The translations under genes and the position numbers were made by a program. A model generated the notes under the pieces. That model saw only the letters and a program-made list of their open reading frames with translations. It was not told the origin of the DNA and ran no database searches. Positions 53,412-63,304 of a DNA stretch of 64,000 bases are shown here, piece after piece (the stretch's first letter is position 1; every line of letters begins with the position of its first letter). The stretch spans positions 1-64,000 of the forward strand of contig NZ_JANQTS010000008.1 of assembly GCF_030731595.1 (NCBI RefSeq), in the 5' to 3' direction. The stretch comes from Yoonia sp. Lineage in GTDB: Bacteria; Pseudomonadota; Alphaproteobacteria; Rhodobacterales; Rhodobacteraceae.

Positions 53412-54937
53412 AACAGGCTGTTGATCCAGACGGCGCCACCAACAAGTACACCACCTAGAGCCATCCAAGACAGTCGTGCAATCCGCCGCTGCGGCTTGGG
53501 TGGCGGTGCAGGATTGTTCTGCCGGATCAGCGCCTCTTCTGCGATCCGCGGCAATTGTGGACCAAACCGCGCGAGGATGCGGGCGGTTTTCGCCAGATCG
53601 CGCAAGAGCGCTTTTGGCCCGATGCTTTGCTTGATGTAGTCTTCCACAACGGGCTTGGCGACCTCCCAGATGTTCATGCGTGGATCAAGCGAGCGGGCCA
53701 CCCCTTCCACCACAACCATAGTGCGCTGCAACAAGATCAGCTCGGTGCGGGTTTCCATGCCAAAGCGTTCCGTCACCTCGAAAAGATAGCTCAGAAGCCG
53801 CGCCATCGAAATCCGGCTCGCATCCATCCCGAAAATCGGCTCGCCGACCGCGCGCAAGGCGCGGGCAAATTCATCAACGTCCTGATCGGCAGGCACATAG
53901 CCCGCCTCGAAATGCACCTCGGCGACCCGCTGATAATCCTTGCGGATAAAACCAAAGAGGATCTCGGCATAGACGCGGCGGGTATATTCGTCGATCCGGC
54001 CCATGATCCCGAAGTCAAAGGCAATGATATCACCATTGGCCGCGACCTTCAGATTGCCTTGGTGCATGTCACCATGAAAATAGCCATCGCGGAGCGCATG
54101 GTTGAGAAACAGCTGCAAAACCCGTGTCGCCAGCGCCTTACGATCATGACCCGCCGCATCCAGCGCATCATTCACGCCGATATTTGTGCCCTCGGCCCAA
54201 TCAAGGGTCATGACGCGCCGACCGGACAGATGCCAGCGCACCTTTGGCACCTGAAAGCCGGTATCGGTCTCTGTGTTTGCGGCAAACTCGGCCGCAGCAG
54301 AGCTTTCGAGCCGCAAGTCCAACTCGCCCATCACAACGCCTTCGAAGTGGGTGATCACGTCCATCGGCCGCAGGCGCCGCGAAGAGGGTGACAGAAACTC
54401 GATCGCGCGAGCCGCAAAGTAAAAGGCGTCAATGTCCTTGCGAAAGGCTTTTTCGATCCCGGGGCGCAGGATCTTGACCGCGACCGCATCGCCATTCTCG
54501 GCCAGATGCGCCTTGTGCACCTGCGCAAGCGAGGCGGCAGCGACCGGTTCGGAGAAGGACGTAAACAGTTGATCGAACGATTGTCCCAGCTCTTTCTGGA
54601 TCGCTTCTTTTGCTTCACGCATCGAAAACGGCGGCAATTTGTCCTGCAAAACGCGCAACTGTACCGCCAGTTCATCGCCCACCACATCAGGGCGCGTCGA
54701 AAGAATTTGCCCGAACTTGATGTAGGCAGGGCCCAGTGCCGTCAAAGCGCGGACCGCAGGTGGCGTGCTCACATCGCCTTTGTATCCCAGCCATTGAAAG
54801 GGCCAGACCAATGTGCGGAACGTGATCCGCAGCAATGGGCCTGCGTCGAATGCGTCCAGCACGACCTTCATCGCGCCTGTACGTTCAAAAGTGGCACCTG
54901 TGCGGATCAGGCGAATAATGTTGTGAGGGCCGCGCAC
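53408..54937 (-). CDS. ubiB: ubiquinone biosynthesis protein UbiB (atypical kinase)
   Basis: A 509-residue ADCK/UbiB-family protein. It carries the KxGQ motif (YIKFGQILSTRPD), the Ala-rich loop (EPVAAASLAQVHKAHL), the ATP lysine (AVAVKILRPG), catalytic HGDMHQGN and metal-binding DFG (IIAFDFGIMGRI). One C-terminal membrane helix (LSWMALGGVLVGGAVWINSLF) ends the protein. The GTG at 54937 lies 1 nt after the ubiE stop; the ORF-track start at 54973 is rejected. It supports ubiquinone synthesis with UbiE. Confidence 0.93.
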   Translation of the reverse strand: MRGPHNIIRLIRTGATFERTGAMKVVLDAFDAGPLLRITFRTLVWPFQWLGYKGDVSTPPAVRALTALGPAYIKFGQILSTRPDVVGDELAVQLRVLQDKLPPFSMREAKEAIQKELGQSFDQLFTSFSEPVAAASLAQVHKAHLAENGDAVAVKILRPGIEKAFRKDIDAFYFAARAIEFLSPSSRRLRPMDVITHFEGVVMGELDLRLESSAAAEFAANTETDTGFQVPKVRWHLSGRRVMTLDWAEGTNIGVNDALDAAGHDRKALATRVLQLFLNHALRDGYFHGDMHQGNLKVAANGDIIAFDFGIMGRIDEYTRRVYAEILFGFIRKDYQRVAEVHFEAGYVPADQDVDEFARALRAVGEPIFGMDASRISMARLLSYLFEVTERFGMETRTELILLQRTMVVVEGVARSLDPRMNIWEVAKPVVEDYIKQSIGPKALLRDLAKTARILARFGPQLPRIAEEALIRQNNPAPPPKPQRRIARLSWMALGGVLVGGAVWINSLF

Positions 54938-54938
54938 C

Positions 54939-55691
54939 TTAGAGTTTCCACCCCGAATGCAATGCTGCCACACCCATCGTCAGGTTGCGGTACTTTGCAT
55001 TGCCAAAGCCTGCATCGCGTACCATGCCCAAAAACGTGTCCTGATCAGGAAACTTGCGGATGGATTCGACCAGATACTGATAGCTGTCACGATCCCCCGC
55101 AATCAATTGCCCCATGCGCGGAATCACGTTGAAGGAATAGGCGTCATAGGCGGCCTGCATCATCGGGTTCGGCAATTGGCTGAATTCCAGAACCATCAAA
55201 CGCCCACCAGGTTTCAGAACGCGGTAAGCTTCGTTCAAAGCCTCTTGCGGGCGGGTCACGTTCCGGATGCCAAAGCTGATCGTGTAGACGTCAAAGGTAT
55301 TGGCCTCGAACGGCAGCGCCATCGCGTCGCCCACAACCCAATCAAGACTGTCTGACATCTGTGCAGCTTCGGCCCGTTTCCGTCCTTCGACCAGCATCGA
55401 TTCGGTAATATCAAGAACTGTCGCATGGCCCCGACCGGCCCGCTTGAGGAACCGAAAGGAAATGTCGCCGGTCCCACCTGCCACATCCAACAACCGCTGG
55501 CCGGGGCGCGGGGCCAGCCAGTCCATCATCGCATCCTTCCAGATCCGGTGAATACCGACTGACATCACGTCATTCATGATATCGTATTTGCTCGCGACCG
55601 AAGAAAACACGCCTTGGACGCGGCCGGCCTTTTCGTCCTCACGGACGGTTTCGAACCCGAAGTGGGTGGTGGTGTCGGACTTGTCGGTCAT
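54939..55691 (-). CDS. ubiE: ubiquinone/menaquinone methyltransferase UbiE
   Basis: A 250-residue SAM-dependent C-methyltransferase for the quinone ring. It has [36 protein letters not shown], the SAM motif [16 protein letters not shown] and the signature [30 protein letters not shown] 55691 is used; the ORF-track start at 55760 is not supported. It forms an operon with ubiB and is divergent from the membrane-protein/mutM genes. Confidence 0.95.
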   Translation of the reverse strand: MTDKSDTTTHFGFETVREDEKAGRVQGVFSSVASKYDIMNDVMSVGIHRIWKDAMMDWLAPRPGQRLLDVAGGTGDISFRFLKRAGRGHATVLDITESMLVEGRKRAEAAQMSDSLDWVVGDAMALPFEANTFDVYTISFGIRNVTRPQEALNEAYRVLKPGGRLMVLEFSQLPNPMMQAAYDAYSFNVIPRMGQLIAGDRDSYQYLVESIRKFPDQDTFLGMVRDAGFGNAKYRNLTMGVAALHSGWKL

Positions 55692-55779
55692 GCCATGCTT
55701 TCGCCTGAATACTTTCCCAGAAGGAGTTATACCGATCTGAACCAAGTGACAAACCGTCATTCTGCCACGGAGGCGCTAC

Positions 55780-56436
55780 ATGGAGACGCTCCCTTTCGAA
55801 CCAATCACACAGTCTGATATTTATCGGATCATTGTATGGGCTCTTGCGCCAACATTCGTGGCTTTTGTAATTCTGGTCGTTCTGAGATTTCGCCGCACCG
55901 TGCGTGGGCAAGTTAATCCGTCTGACCTGGTAAAGACGACAGCCACAGGCAATCTGTCAGGGGGCATCGCCCCTGAATTAAGCCTGCTTGCAGGCGCGGG
56001 TGCCGGAGGTCCGGCTCATGAAACATTGGGTGAAAAGTTCTTGCGCCCGACGTGGGGCTTGCGGCTGATCACGCTGGGTATCCCTGCTCTGGCGATTTAT
56101 TTCCTGGCGCAAACAAGGACGACGGGCGACTTGGCATTCCCGGCTGTAGATCTTGCCATGAATGGCGGCATTTTGGCTGTGATGGTGCATGTCCTCGTTT
56201 ACACCAACACCTATGAGTTACGTTATGACAGAGACCGTTTTGCCCATCGCAATTGGTTTTACCAGCGGCGGGAATTTCATTGGTCAGAAATTCGTTCTAT
56301 TAGGGATGACAACGCATACTTCTATGAGATCCGTATGAAGAGGCGGGCCAAGGCCTATGTCCCCAAACACTTGGTGGGGATTGAAGGGTTTGTGGAAACC
56401 GTGCAAACCAGCATCGCCCGCAACGAAAGCCAATAA
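55780..56436 (+). CDS. conserved membrane protein of unknown function
   Basis: A 218-residue protein with three likely transmembrane segments (about residues 18-36, [17 protein letters not shown] near 105 and [16 protein letters not shown] near 130). The C-terminal half is cytoplasmic and basic, with an alternating strand pattern ([37 protein letters not shown]) that may form a PH-like module. The gap to ubiE is about 88 nt on the opposite strand. Its stop overlaps the mutM start by 1 nt (TAATG). I do not recognise a named family. Confidence 0.7.
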   Translation: METLPFEPITQSDIYRIIVWALAPTFVAFVILVVLRFRRTVRGQVNPSDLVKTTATGNLSGGIAPELSLLAGAGAGGPAHETLGEKFLRPTWGLRLITLGIPALAIYFLAQTRTTGDLAFPAVDLAMNGGILAVMVHVLVYTNTYELRYDRDRFAHRNWFYQRREFHWSEIRSIRDDNAYFYEIRMKRRAKAYVPKHLVGIEGFVETVQTSIARNESQ

Positions 56437-57287
56437 TGCCCGAACTGCCCGAAGTTGAAACTGTCAAATCAGGCATTGCCCCAGTCATGCAAGGCCATGT
56501 CATCGCGCGCGCGGATGTAAACCGCCCCGATCTGCGCTGGCCCTTCCCGGAACGCATGGCAGAAAGGCTGACCGGCAAGCGTGTGCTGGGGCTGCGGCGG
56601 CGGTCCAAATATATTCTTGTTGATCTTGATAGTGCTGAAACCCTCTTGATCCATCTGGGCATGTCGGGCCGCATGCTCATCTCTGGGCAAATGATCGGAG
56701 AATTCCACCACCCCCATCCGGCTCCTGCCAAACATGATCACGTCGTCTTTCACATGGAGGGTGGCGCACGGATTACCTTTAATGATGCCCGCCGCTTTGG
56801 CGCGATGGACCTGATGGAAACCGCAACACAGGATGATCACTGGCTGATCCGCGATCTGGGGCCGGAACCTTTGGGCAATGCCTTCAACGAAAGCTATCTG
56901 GTGGAACGGCTCAAAGGGCGCAACACGCCGATCAAATCGGCCTTGCTGGATCAGCGGATCGTGTCTGGTCTTGGCAATATATATGTCTGCGAGGTCCTGT
57001 TCCGTGCAGGCATCAACCCCAAGCGCAAGGCCGGGCAGATCAGCGCGAAACGTGTGGCGACTCTTGTTCCTCTGATCCGGGATGTTTTGTCCGAGGCGAT
57101 TGCGGCGGGCGGGTCATCCTTGCGCGACTACCGGCAGTCCGACGGTGAACTTGGGTACTTTCAGCATGTTTTTCAGGTCTATGACCGTGAGGGCGCGCCA
57201 TGCGTAACCACAGGATGTGACAGGACAATCAACCGAATCGTGCAATCGGGCCGCTCATCTTTCTTTTGTCCGCAATGCCAAAGATAA
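56436..57287 (+). CDS. mutM: formamidopyrimidine-DNA glycosylase
   Basis: A 283-residue base-excision repair enzyme removing 8-oxoguanine. The catalytic N-terminal PELPEVETV is present immediately after Met, followed by the H2TH helix region [18 protein letters not shown] and a C-terminal zinc finger ([10 protein letters not shown]...FFCPQCQ). It is coupled to the upstream membrane protein. Location next to ubiE-ubiB is common in alphaproteobacteria. Confidence 0.95.
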   Translation: MPELPEVETVKSGIAPVMQGHVIARADVNRPDLRWPFPERMAERLTGKRVLGLRRRSKYILVDLDSAETLLIHLGMSGRMLISGQMIGEFHHPHPAPAKHDHVVFHMEGGARITFNDARRFGAMDLMETATQDDHWLIRDLGPEPLGNAFNESYLVERLKGRNTPIKSALLDQRIVSGLGNIYVCEVLFRAGINPKRKAGQISAKRVATLVPLIRDVLSEAIAAGGSSLRDYRQSDGELGYFQHVFQVYDREGAPCVTTGCDRTINRIVQSGRSSFFCPQCQR

Positions 57288-57350
57288 CTTGATCCGCCCG
57301 CCCGCTTTGCTAAGCACTAGGTTCTGACCAGCGGCAACAGGGACAGCAGC

Positions 57351-58127
57351 ATGGCATTTGATAAGATCATTGTGGACATCAACGACTATGTCGCAACCAT
57401 CACGTTGAACCGGCCGGATGCGATGAATGCGCTCAATAGCGCGTTGCTTGGCGAACTCTGCACTGCATTGGAAGAGGCAGATGCGAGCGACAAGGTGCGC
57501 TGCATCATTATCACCGGTTCGGAAAAGGCTTTTGCGGCCGGTGCAGATATCAGCGAGATGGCCGACAAGTCCTTTGTCGAGATGTACACCCAGCGCTTTT
57601 TCGAGAATGAAACCGACCGCTTCAACCGCATCCGCAAGCCGATCATCGCGGCTGTGGCGGGTTATGCGCTGGGCGGTGGCTGTGAACTGGCGATGATGTG
57701 CGACTTTATCATAGCCGCCGATAACGCAAAATTCGGCCAGCCTGAAATTAACCTTGGCGTGATTGCAGGGATTGGCGGCACCCAGCGCTTGACCCGGTTT
57801 GTGGGTAAATCCAAGGCGATGGATATGCATCTGACAGGCCGGTTTATGGATGCCGCCGAGGCCGAAAGAAGCGGGCTGGTCAGCCGCGTGGTGCCCGTGA
57901 GCAAGCTTATGGCCGAAGCCAAGGCTGCCGCCGAGAAGATCACTGAAAAATCGCAGATCGCAGCCATGGCCGCAAAAGATGCGGTGAACCGTGCCTTCGA
58001 GACGACATTGGCCGAAGGGCTGAACTACGAGCGGCGCGTGTTTCAGTCACTCTTTGCCACTGAAGACCAGAACGAAGGCATGGCAGCGTTCATGGAAAAG
58101 CGCGAGGCGCAGTTCCGCGACCGCTAG
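57351..58127 (+). CDS. enoyl-CoA hydratase
   Basis: A 258-residue crotonase-fold enzyme of fatty-acid oxidation or a related acyl-CoA pathway. The oxyanion-hole segments [16 protein letters not shown] and [19 protein letters not shown] are intact, and the two catalytic glutamates lie in GGGCELAM and [10 protein letters not shown]. This is typical of a true hydratase (FadB1x/PaaF-like). ATG 57351 has a weak ribosome binding site. It lies 63 nt after mutM, and no other beta-oxidation genes are nearby. Confidence 0.9.
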   Translation: MAFDKIIVDINDYVATITLNRPDAMNALNSALLGELCTALEEADASDKVRCIIITGSEKAFAAGADISEMADKSFVEMYTQRFFENETDRFNRIRKPIIAAVAGYALGGGCELAMMCDFIIAADNAKFGQPEINLGVIAGIGGTQRLTRFVGKSKAMDMHLTGRFMDAAEAERSGLVSRVVPVSKLMAEAKAAAEKITEKSQIAAMAAKDAVNRAFETTLAEGLNYERRVFQSLFATEDQNEGMAAFMEKREAQFRDR

Positions 58128-58220
58128 GTTTTTGGGGCTTCCCTTAAGGGCTAAACTGTCCTATCAGCCCGGTCATACATGCGCGTGAGGCCCGCTTTGG
58201 CCAGAATCACCGGTTCTTTA

Positions 58221-58273
58221 ACCCGGGGTTGGGCTCTTGGCGCTATCATATTCATTGTGACCCAACCGAGGGT
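58221..58273 (+). promoter_or_regulatory. structured 5' leader of rpsT (candidate autoregulatory element)
   Basis: ACCC-GG-GGTTGGG pairs with CCCAACC-GA-GGGT, giving a 7-bp plus 4-bp stem interrupted by a 2x2 internal loop and closed by a 27-nt loop. It ends 21 nt before the rpsT start codon. Ribosomal protein S20 autoregulates its synthesis in E. coli; a comparable RNA target here is inference. Confidence 0.4.
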
Positions 58274-58294
58274 CCCATTTACGGGAACGAACAC

Positions 58295-58558
58295 ATGGCA
58301 AACTCACCACAGGCGAAAAAACGCGCCCGCCAAAACACAGCACGTTTTGCAATCAACAAAATGCGCCGCTCGCGGATCCGCACATACTTGCGTGCAGTCG
58401 AAGAAGCGATTGCATCGGGCGATCAGTCCGCGGCAGCTGCTGCGCTTAAGGCAGCACAGCCAGAGTTGATGCGCGGCGTCACCAAAGGCGTGCTTCACAA
58501 GAACACCGCATCTCGCAAGATGTCGCGTCTGGCTGCGCGGGTCAAAGCAGTTAGCTGA
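58295..58558 (+). CDS. rpsT: 30S ribosomal protein S20
   Basis: An 87-residue helical rRNA-binding protein. [33 protein letters not shown] and [19 protein letters not shown] are diagnostic of S20. ATG 58295 is used, since the ORF-track start at 58229 adds leader sequence. A rho-independent terminator follows, and dnaA lies about 580 nt downstream, the conserved alphaproteobacterial order. Confidence 0.97.
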   Translation: MANSPQAKKRARQNTARFAINKMRRSRIRTYLRAVEEAIASGDQSAAAAALKAAQPELMRGVTKGVLHKNTASRKMSRLAARVKAVS

Positions 58559-58591
58559 TTCTGCGAAAATCGCGAGAGTTTAAGAAGTTCA

Positions 58592-58621
58592 AGCGCGTCC
58601 TTTTCGGGGCGCGCTTTTTTT
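58592..58621 (+). terminator. rho-independent terminator after rpsT
   Basis: AGCGCGTCC pairs with GGGCGCGCT (one G-T pair and a short TTTTC loop) and is followed by seven T residues. It is 33 nt downstream of the rpsT stop. Confidence 0.85.
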
Positions 58622-59135
58622 ATGCTGTGTTGTCGTGGCGCGCAGAAGTTGTGACATTTCAAAGGGCCGATAGATTCTTTTTGCGCAATATCTGAGTCAA
58701 GTGCGATGTTGTGTTGAAGAGGCCCCAAACCCCTTGCTAGCTTAGCGATGCGATTCACATCGTTCCGGGGGGACATGAGGGGGTTTGCATTTGATCTGGT
58801 CGTTTGGCGCGCTTTCGGGCGGTCGTGAGTTGCCTGCATCACCTGTCGAACTTCATGCAATTATGGCATGGTCATTCGTAGCACACAGCTAGGAAACCAA
58901 GCCAAATTGTATCTGCACGACTGCCAAGGGCTGCTCTTTGGCATCACAGCTGTTTATGTCCCCTATGCTGCCGCATGGCACGGGCTTGCATCAATTTTGA
59001 AGCAGGCCCTGTGTCAAGCTTTTGGTTTTGGTACAAGGCGATTTACCCAGAAGGGACATTCTGGGTGCTCTAGTCTTATGCCCGGTGCGGGGTGATGCGC
59101 GTGAGTGGGGCAAGCGTATTGGGCAAGGGAAAAGA
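58622..59135. other. 514-nt gap between rpsT and dnaA
   Basis: No convincing gene. The only ORF of note (58868-59095) has no recognisable product or ribosome binding site. The region should hold the dnaA promoter. I do not find TTATCCACA-type DnaA boxes or an AT-rich unwinding stretch, so nothing marks it as oriC. A small dyad CGATG-CACATCG lies near 58747. Confidence 0.45.
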
Positions 59136-60473
59136 ATGACGAACGATATCTGGGCAAAGGTGTTGAAGACGTTGCAGGGGGCGTTGGGAACAAATAATTT
59201 TTCAAACTGGATCGAGCCTTTGGAATTTGCGCAACTTGCTGGCGGTGTCGCAACCTTTCACGTTCCGACAAATTTCATCGGCAACTATGTGTCCCAGAAT
59301 TTTGGCGAAGAGATCATTTATCACCTCAACAAAGAGGGCGAAAGTGTCAGCCGGCTCCAGTTTCGTGTCCCGACAAATGCCCAGGTGGCTACAAAACCCA
59401 AGGCCGCGATCAAGCCGACAGGCTCCGAGGATATCTCGGGCTCTCCGCTTGACGCGCGATTTACCTTTGACACCTTTGTTGTCGGCAAACCCAACGAGCT
59501 CGCCCATGCCGCAGCCCGCCGCGTCGCCGAAGGTGGCCCTGTCACTTTCAACCCGCTGTTCCTTTACGGGGGCGTTGGTCTGGGCAAGACACACTTGATG
59601 CATGCGATCGCGCACGAGTTGAAAGAACGCTCGCCCGAATTGAATGTGCTTTATCTTTCTGCCGAACAGTTCATGTACCGCTTCATCACGGCCCTGCGCG
59701 AACGCAAGATGATGGATTTCAAACAACTCTTCCGGTCGGTCGATGTCTTGATGGTCGATGACGTGCAGTTCATCGGTGGCAAAGACAGCACACAGGAAGA
59801 GTTCTTTCACACCTTCAATGCGCTTGTTGACGGGCGCAAACAGATCATCATCTCTGCGGATCGTGCGCCGGGCGAAATCAAGGATCTCGAAGAGCGGATC
59901 AAATCCCGCCTTCAATGCGGGCTGGTCGTGGACTTACATCCGACTGACTACGAACTCCGGCTTGGCATCCTGCAATCCAAGGTCGAGGTCTATTCAGCCC
60001 AGTATCCAGACCTGCAAATCTCGCAGGGTGTACTGGAGTTTCTGGCGCACCGCATCTCGACCAATGTCCGCGTTCTTGAAGGGGCGCTGACCCGTCTGTT
60101 TGCCTTTGCATCCTTGGTGGGCCGCGAAATCACGCTGGAACTGACCCAAGATTGCCTTTCTGATGTGCTGAAAGCTTCGGATCGCAAAGTGACGGTGGAA
60201 GAAATCCAGCGTAAAGTGTCCGAGCACTATAATATCCGCCTGTCCGACATGATCGGGCCAAAGAGGGTGCGCAACTATGCCCGCCCCCGCCAGATTGCGA
60301 TGTATCTGGCCAAACAGATGACCAGCCGGTCCCTGCCCGAAATCGGGCGCCGCTTTGGTGGCCGCGATCACACCACAGTCATGCATGGCGTCAAGCGCAT
60401 TGAAGAGCTCAAAGCGCTCGATAGTCAGATTGCCGATGATCTGGAATTGCTGCGCCGCGCCTTGCAGGAATAG
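59136..60473 (+). CDS. dnaA: chromosomal replication initiator protein DnaA
   Basis: A 445-residue AAA+ initiator. Domain I begins NDIWAKVLKTLQGALGTNNFSNWIEPLEF. The AAA+ Walker A is GGVGLGKTHLMHAI and Walker B is VDVLMVDDVQFI. The C-terminal DNA-binding signature is LPEIGRRFGGRDHTTVMHGVKRIE. ATG 59136 follows AAGGGAAAAGA; the ORF-track start at 59022 is rejected. It is followed by dnaN and recF in the usual order. Confidence 0.97.
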   Translation: MTNDIWAKVLKTLQGALGTNNFSNWIEPLEFAQLAGGVATFHVPTNFIGNYVSQNFGEEIIYHLNKEGESVSRLQFRVPTNAQVATKPKAAIKPTGSEDISGSPLDARFTFDTFVVGKPNELAHAAARRVAEGGPVTFNPLFLYGGVGLGKTHLMHAIAHELKERSPELNVLYLSAEQFMYRFITALRERKMMDFKQLFRSVDVLMVDDVQFIGGKDSTQEEFFHTFNALVDGRKQIIISADRAPGEIKDLEERIKSRLQCGLVVDLHPTDYELRLGILQSKVEVYSAQYPDLQISQGVLEFLAHRISTNVRVLEGALTRLFAFASLVGREITLELTQDCLSDVLKASDRKVTVEEIQRKVSEHYNIRLSDMIGPKRVRNYARPRQIAMYLAKQMTSRSLPEIGRRFGGRDHTTVMHGVKRIEELKALDSQIADDLELLRRALQE

Positions 60474-60598
60474 GCCCCCGGCGCTTGACGCGGGCAGGCC
60501 CATCGTCAACAGTCCAACAAAATGGTTGAGCCGGGCGTGGAATGAAGTACATTCCGCGTCCCGGCATCGTCCGGCACAAGTCATGCGGAGAGTGGGAC

Positions 60599-61717
60599 AT
60601 GAAATTCAGTATTGAACGCGCGGCACTTCTTAAGGCAGTCGCGCAGGCTCAATCCGTCGTCGAACGGCGCAACACAATCCCGATCTTGGCCAACGTGCTG
60701 ATCGAAGCCGAAGGCGATACCGTCCAGTTCCGCGCCACCGATCTGGACATCGAAGTGGTTGACCGCGCCCCCGCCAAAGTCGAACGCGCAGGGGCGACAA
60801 CGGTCGCCGCCGTGACCCTCAACGAGATCGTGCGCAAACTGCCCGACGGTGCTTTGGTGACGCTGAGCGAAGATGGCGCATCAGGGCGGCTGAGCATCGA
60901 GGCGGGGCGCTCGAACTTCTCTTTGGCGACACTGCCCAAAGAGGACTTTCCCGTGATGGCCTCTTCGGAATACGCCGCCAATTTCTCGGCTCCGGCCCCT
61001 GTGCTGCGCCGGCTGTTCGATAAGTCCAAATTCGCGATTTCGACCGAAGAAACCCGCTATTATCTCAACGGCGTCTATTTCCACATTGCCGAAAGTGATG
61101 GCGGTAAAGTCCTGCGCTGCGTGGCGACAGACGGTCACCGTCTCGCGCGCATCGACGCGGATATGCCCAGTGGTGCGGCTGACATGGCGGGCGTGATTGT
61201 CCCGCGCAAGACGGTCGGCGAATTGCGCAAACTGCTGGATGACGACGACATGCAAATCGCTGTGTCCGTGTCTGAAACCAAGATCCGCTTTGCGACCCCT
61301 GATATCATGCTGACCTCAAAGGTCATTGACGGTACTTTCCCCGATTACACCCGCGTCATTCCGCAAGGTAACACCCGCAAGCTTGAGGTGGACGCCAGCG
61401 AATTCGCACGCGCCGTGGACCGTGTGGCCACCGTATCGTCAGAACGGTCCCGCGCAGTGAAACTGTCCTTGGACGAGGATCGTCTGATCCTATCGGTCAA
61501 CGCTCCCGACAGTGGTGCCGCCGAAGAAGAACTGGCCGTGGCCTATAGCGACGAGCGGCTGGAAATCGGGTTCAACGCAAAATACCTGCTGGAAATCGCC
61601 AGTCAGGTGGATCGCGAGAATGCGGTCTTCATGTTCAATTCGTCCGGTGATCCGACGCTCATGCGCGAAGGCAACGATATGTCGGCCGTCTATGTCGTCA
61701 TGCCGATGCGCGTGTGA
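60599..61717 (+). CDS. dnaN: DNA polymerase III subunit beta (sliding clamp)
   Basis: A 372-residue clamp. It begins MKFSIERAALLKAVAQAQSVVERRNTIPILANVLIEA, has FYLNGVYFH-like segments (YYLNGVYFHIAESDGGKVLRCVATDGHRLAR) and ends with FNSSGDPTLMREGNDMSAVYVVMPMRV, the conserved C-terminal binding pocket. ATG 60599 is used instead of the ORF-track start 60542. It lies 125 nt after dnaA and 61 nt before recF. Confidence 0.97.
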   Translation: MKFSIERAALLKAVAQAQSVVERRNTIPILANVLIEAEGDTVQFRATDLDIEVVDRAPAKVERAGATTVAAVTLNEIVRKLPDGALVTLSEDGASGRLSIEAGRSNFSLATLPKEDFPVMASSEYAANFSAPAPVLRRLFDKSKFAISTEETRYYLNGVYFHIAESDGGKVLRCVATDGHRLARIDADMPSGAADMAGVIVPRKTVGELRKLLDDDDMQIAVSVSETKIRFATPDIMLTSKVIDGTFPDYTRVIPQGNTRKLEVDASEFARAVDRVATVSSERSRAVKLSLDEDRLILSVNAPDSGAAEEELAVAYSDERLEIGFNAKYLLEIASQVDRENAVFMFNSSGDPTLMREGNDMSAVYVVMPMRV

Positions 61718-61778
61718 CGGGGCCAAAAATTTTCCAAACTTTTGGGTGCAGGATTTTTGAGAATCCTGTGTACTGCCC

Positions 61779-62879
61779 ATGACAAAGCTCGTCCTTTCCG
61801 AACTGACCCTGTCGCATTTCCGGTCACACAAACGCGCTGTGGTGCCGCTTGATCCCCGCCCTATGGCCATCTTTGGCCCCAATGGTGCGGGCAAGACCAA
61901 CCTGCTCGAGGCGGTATCGCTTCTTTCCCCCGGTCGCGGTCTGCGCCGCGCCGGAGCCGATGATCTGGCGCGCAGGCCAGAGGCGCTGGGCTGGAAGGTC
62001 ACTGCCCATCTGCAATCCTTGCACCAGACCCACGAATTGGAGACATGGGCCGAAGCGGGCAGTGCGCGTCAGTTGCGCATTGATGGCAAGACAGCACCGC
62101 AGGTCGCCTTGGGCCGTGTCGCCCGTATCCTGTGGCTGGTCCCGTCGATGGACAGGCTCTGGATCGAAGGGGCCGATGGCCGCCGCCGGTTTCTGGACCG
62201 TGCCACGCTCAGCTTTGAACCGACCCATGCCGAGGCCGTGCTGACCTATGAAAAGGCCATGCGCGAACGCAACAGGTTGCTCAAAGACATGGTGCGCGAT
62301 GCCCATTGGTACACAGCGATCGAGGCGCAGATGGCCGAGGCCGGCGCCGCCATACAGCGCAACCGCGCCACGGCCATCGCCGAACTGACCGCAGCACAAG
62401 AGGCCGCAGCAACCGCTTTTCCTACGGCGACGCTGGCGCTGACGGCGTCAGAACCAATCCCTGATGATCTGCAAACGGCACTGGCTGACAATCGTAGCCG
62501 CGATATGGCAGCCGGACGCACACTGCTGGGGCCGCATCGTGCCGATCTGGATGCGATTTATGCCGACAAGGGCGTGCCTGCCAAGGACTGCTCGACAGGT
62601 GAGCAAAAGGCATTGCTGATCAGCCTGATCCTTGCCAATGGCCGCGCGCTCGCCCGCGACTTTGGCGCGCCGCCGATCCTGCTGCTCGACGAGGTTGCGG
62701 CTCATCTTGACGCCACCCGCCGTGCTGCGCTTTATGACGAAATCTGTAGCCTTGGCGCGCAGGCCTTCATGACCGGCACCGGCGCAGAGCTTTTTGCCGA
62801 ATTGGGGGCTCGCGCACAATATGCCGAAGTGACTGATGCCGACGGGCAATCCATCGTGACCCAAAAGGATAAACCATGA
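61779..62879 (+). CDS. recF: DNA replication and repair protein RecF
   Basis: A 366-residue SMC-like ATPase that helps load RecA at gaps. The N-terminal Walker A is FGPNGAGKTNLLEAVSLLSPGRGLR, a family motif DGRRRFLDRATLSFEP follows, and the signature and Walker B are in STGEQKALLISLILANG and ILLLDEVAAHLD. It follows dnaN, with a small CAGGATT/AATCCTG hairpin in the gap. The stop overlaps the VOC gene (ATGA). Confidence 0.95.
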   Translation: MTKLVLSELTLSHFRSHKRAVVPLDPRPMAIFGPNGAGKTNLLEAVSLLSPGRGLRRAGADDLARRPEALGWKVTAHLQSLHQTHELETWAEAGSARQLRIDGKTAPQVALGRVARILWLVPSMDRLWIEGADGRRRFLDRATLSFEPTHAEAVLTYEKAMRERNRLLKDMVRDAHWYTAIEAQMAEAGAAIQRNRATAIAELTAAQEAAATAFPTATLALTASEPIPDDLQTALADNRSRDMAAGRTLLGPHRADLDAIYADKGVPAKDCSTGEQKALLISLILANGRALARDFGAPPILLLDEVAAHLDATRRAALYDEICSLGAQAFMTGTGAELFAELGARAQYAEVTDADGQSIVTQKDKP

Positions 62880-63304
62880 CCCCACAGCGCGTGACCCTGA
62901 TTACCCTTGGCGTGGCCGACCTTGCGCGCTCCAAGGCGTTCTATGGTGCGATGGGCTGGGTGCCCACGGCAGACGAAGGGCAGATCGTGTTCTACCAGAT
63001 CAACGGCATGGTCCTGAGCTTCTTTGGATTGGGCCCTTTGGCCAAGGACCAAGGGCGCCCGGATGCGCAACTCGGTACGGGGGCGATGACGCTGGCCCAG
63101 AATTTCGCAACCGATGCCGAGGTTGATGCAGCCTATGCCGCAGCGTTGAAAGCGGGTGCGACCCCGCTCAAGGCCCCGGAAAAGGTGTTCTGGGGCGGTT
63201 ACTCTGGCTACTACGCAGACCCTGACGGGCACGTCTGGGAGGTGGCAAACAACCCCTTCTGGCCGCTGAATGAAGACGGCAGCCTCACATTGCCCACATC
63301 ATGA
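62876..63304 (+). CDS. VOC-family (glyoxalase/bleomycin-resistance fold) protein
   Basis: A 142-residue small VOC protein with the two beta-alpha-beta-beta-beta repeats. The N-terminal repeat is RVTLITLGVADLARSKAFYGAMGW and the second contains YYADPDGHVWEVANNPFW, where His and Glu metal ligands are expected. Substrate unknown. The start overlaps recF (ATGA) and the end overlaps the next gene by 4 nt, so recF-VOC-LysE may be one transcript. Confidence 0.85.
   Translation: MTPQRVTLITLGVADLARSKAFYGAMGWVPTADEGQIVFYQINGMVLSFFGLGPLAKDQGRPDAQLGTGAMTLAQNFATDAEVDAAYAAALKAGATPLKAPEKVFWGGYSGYYADPDGHVWEVANNPFWPLNEDGSLTLPTS

Noticed and set aside
58868-59095. 75-aa ORF upstream of dnaA
   Set aside because: No ribosome binding site, no recognised family, and it overlaps the probable dnaA promoter region.
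58622-59135. Possible chromosomal origin (oriC) next to dnaA
   Set aside because: No TTATCCACA-type DnaA boxes and no AT-rich unwinding element could be found by eye; in related bacteria oriC is not necessarily adjacent to dnaA.
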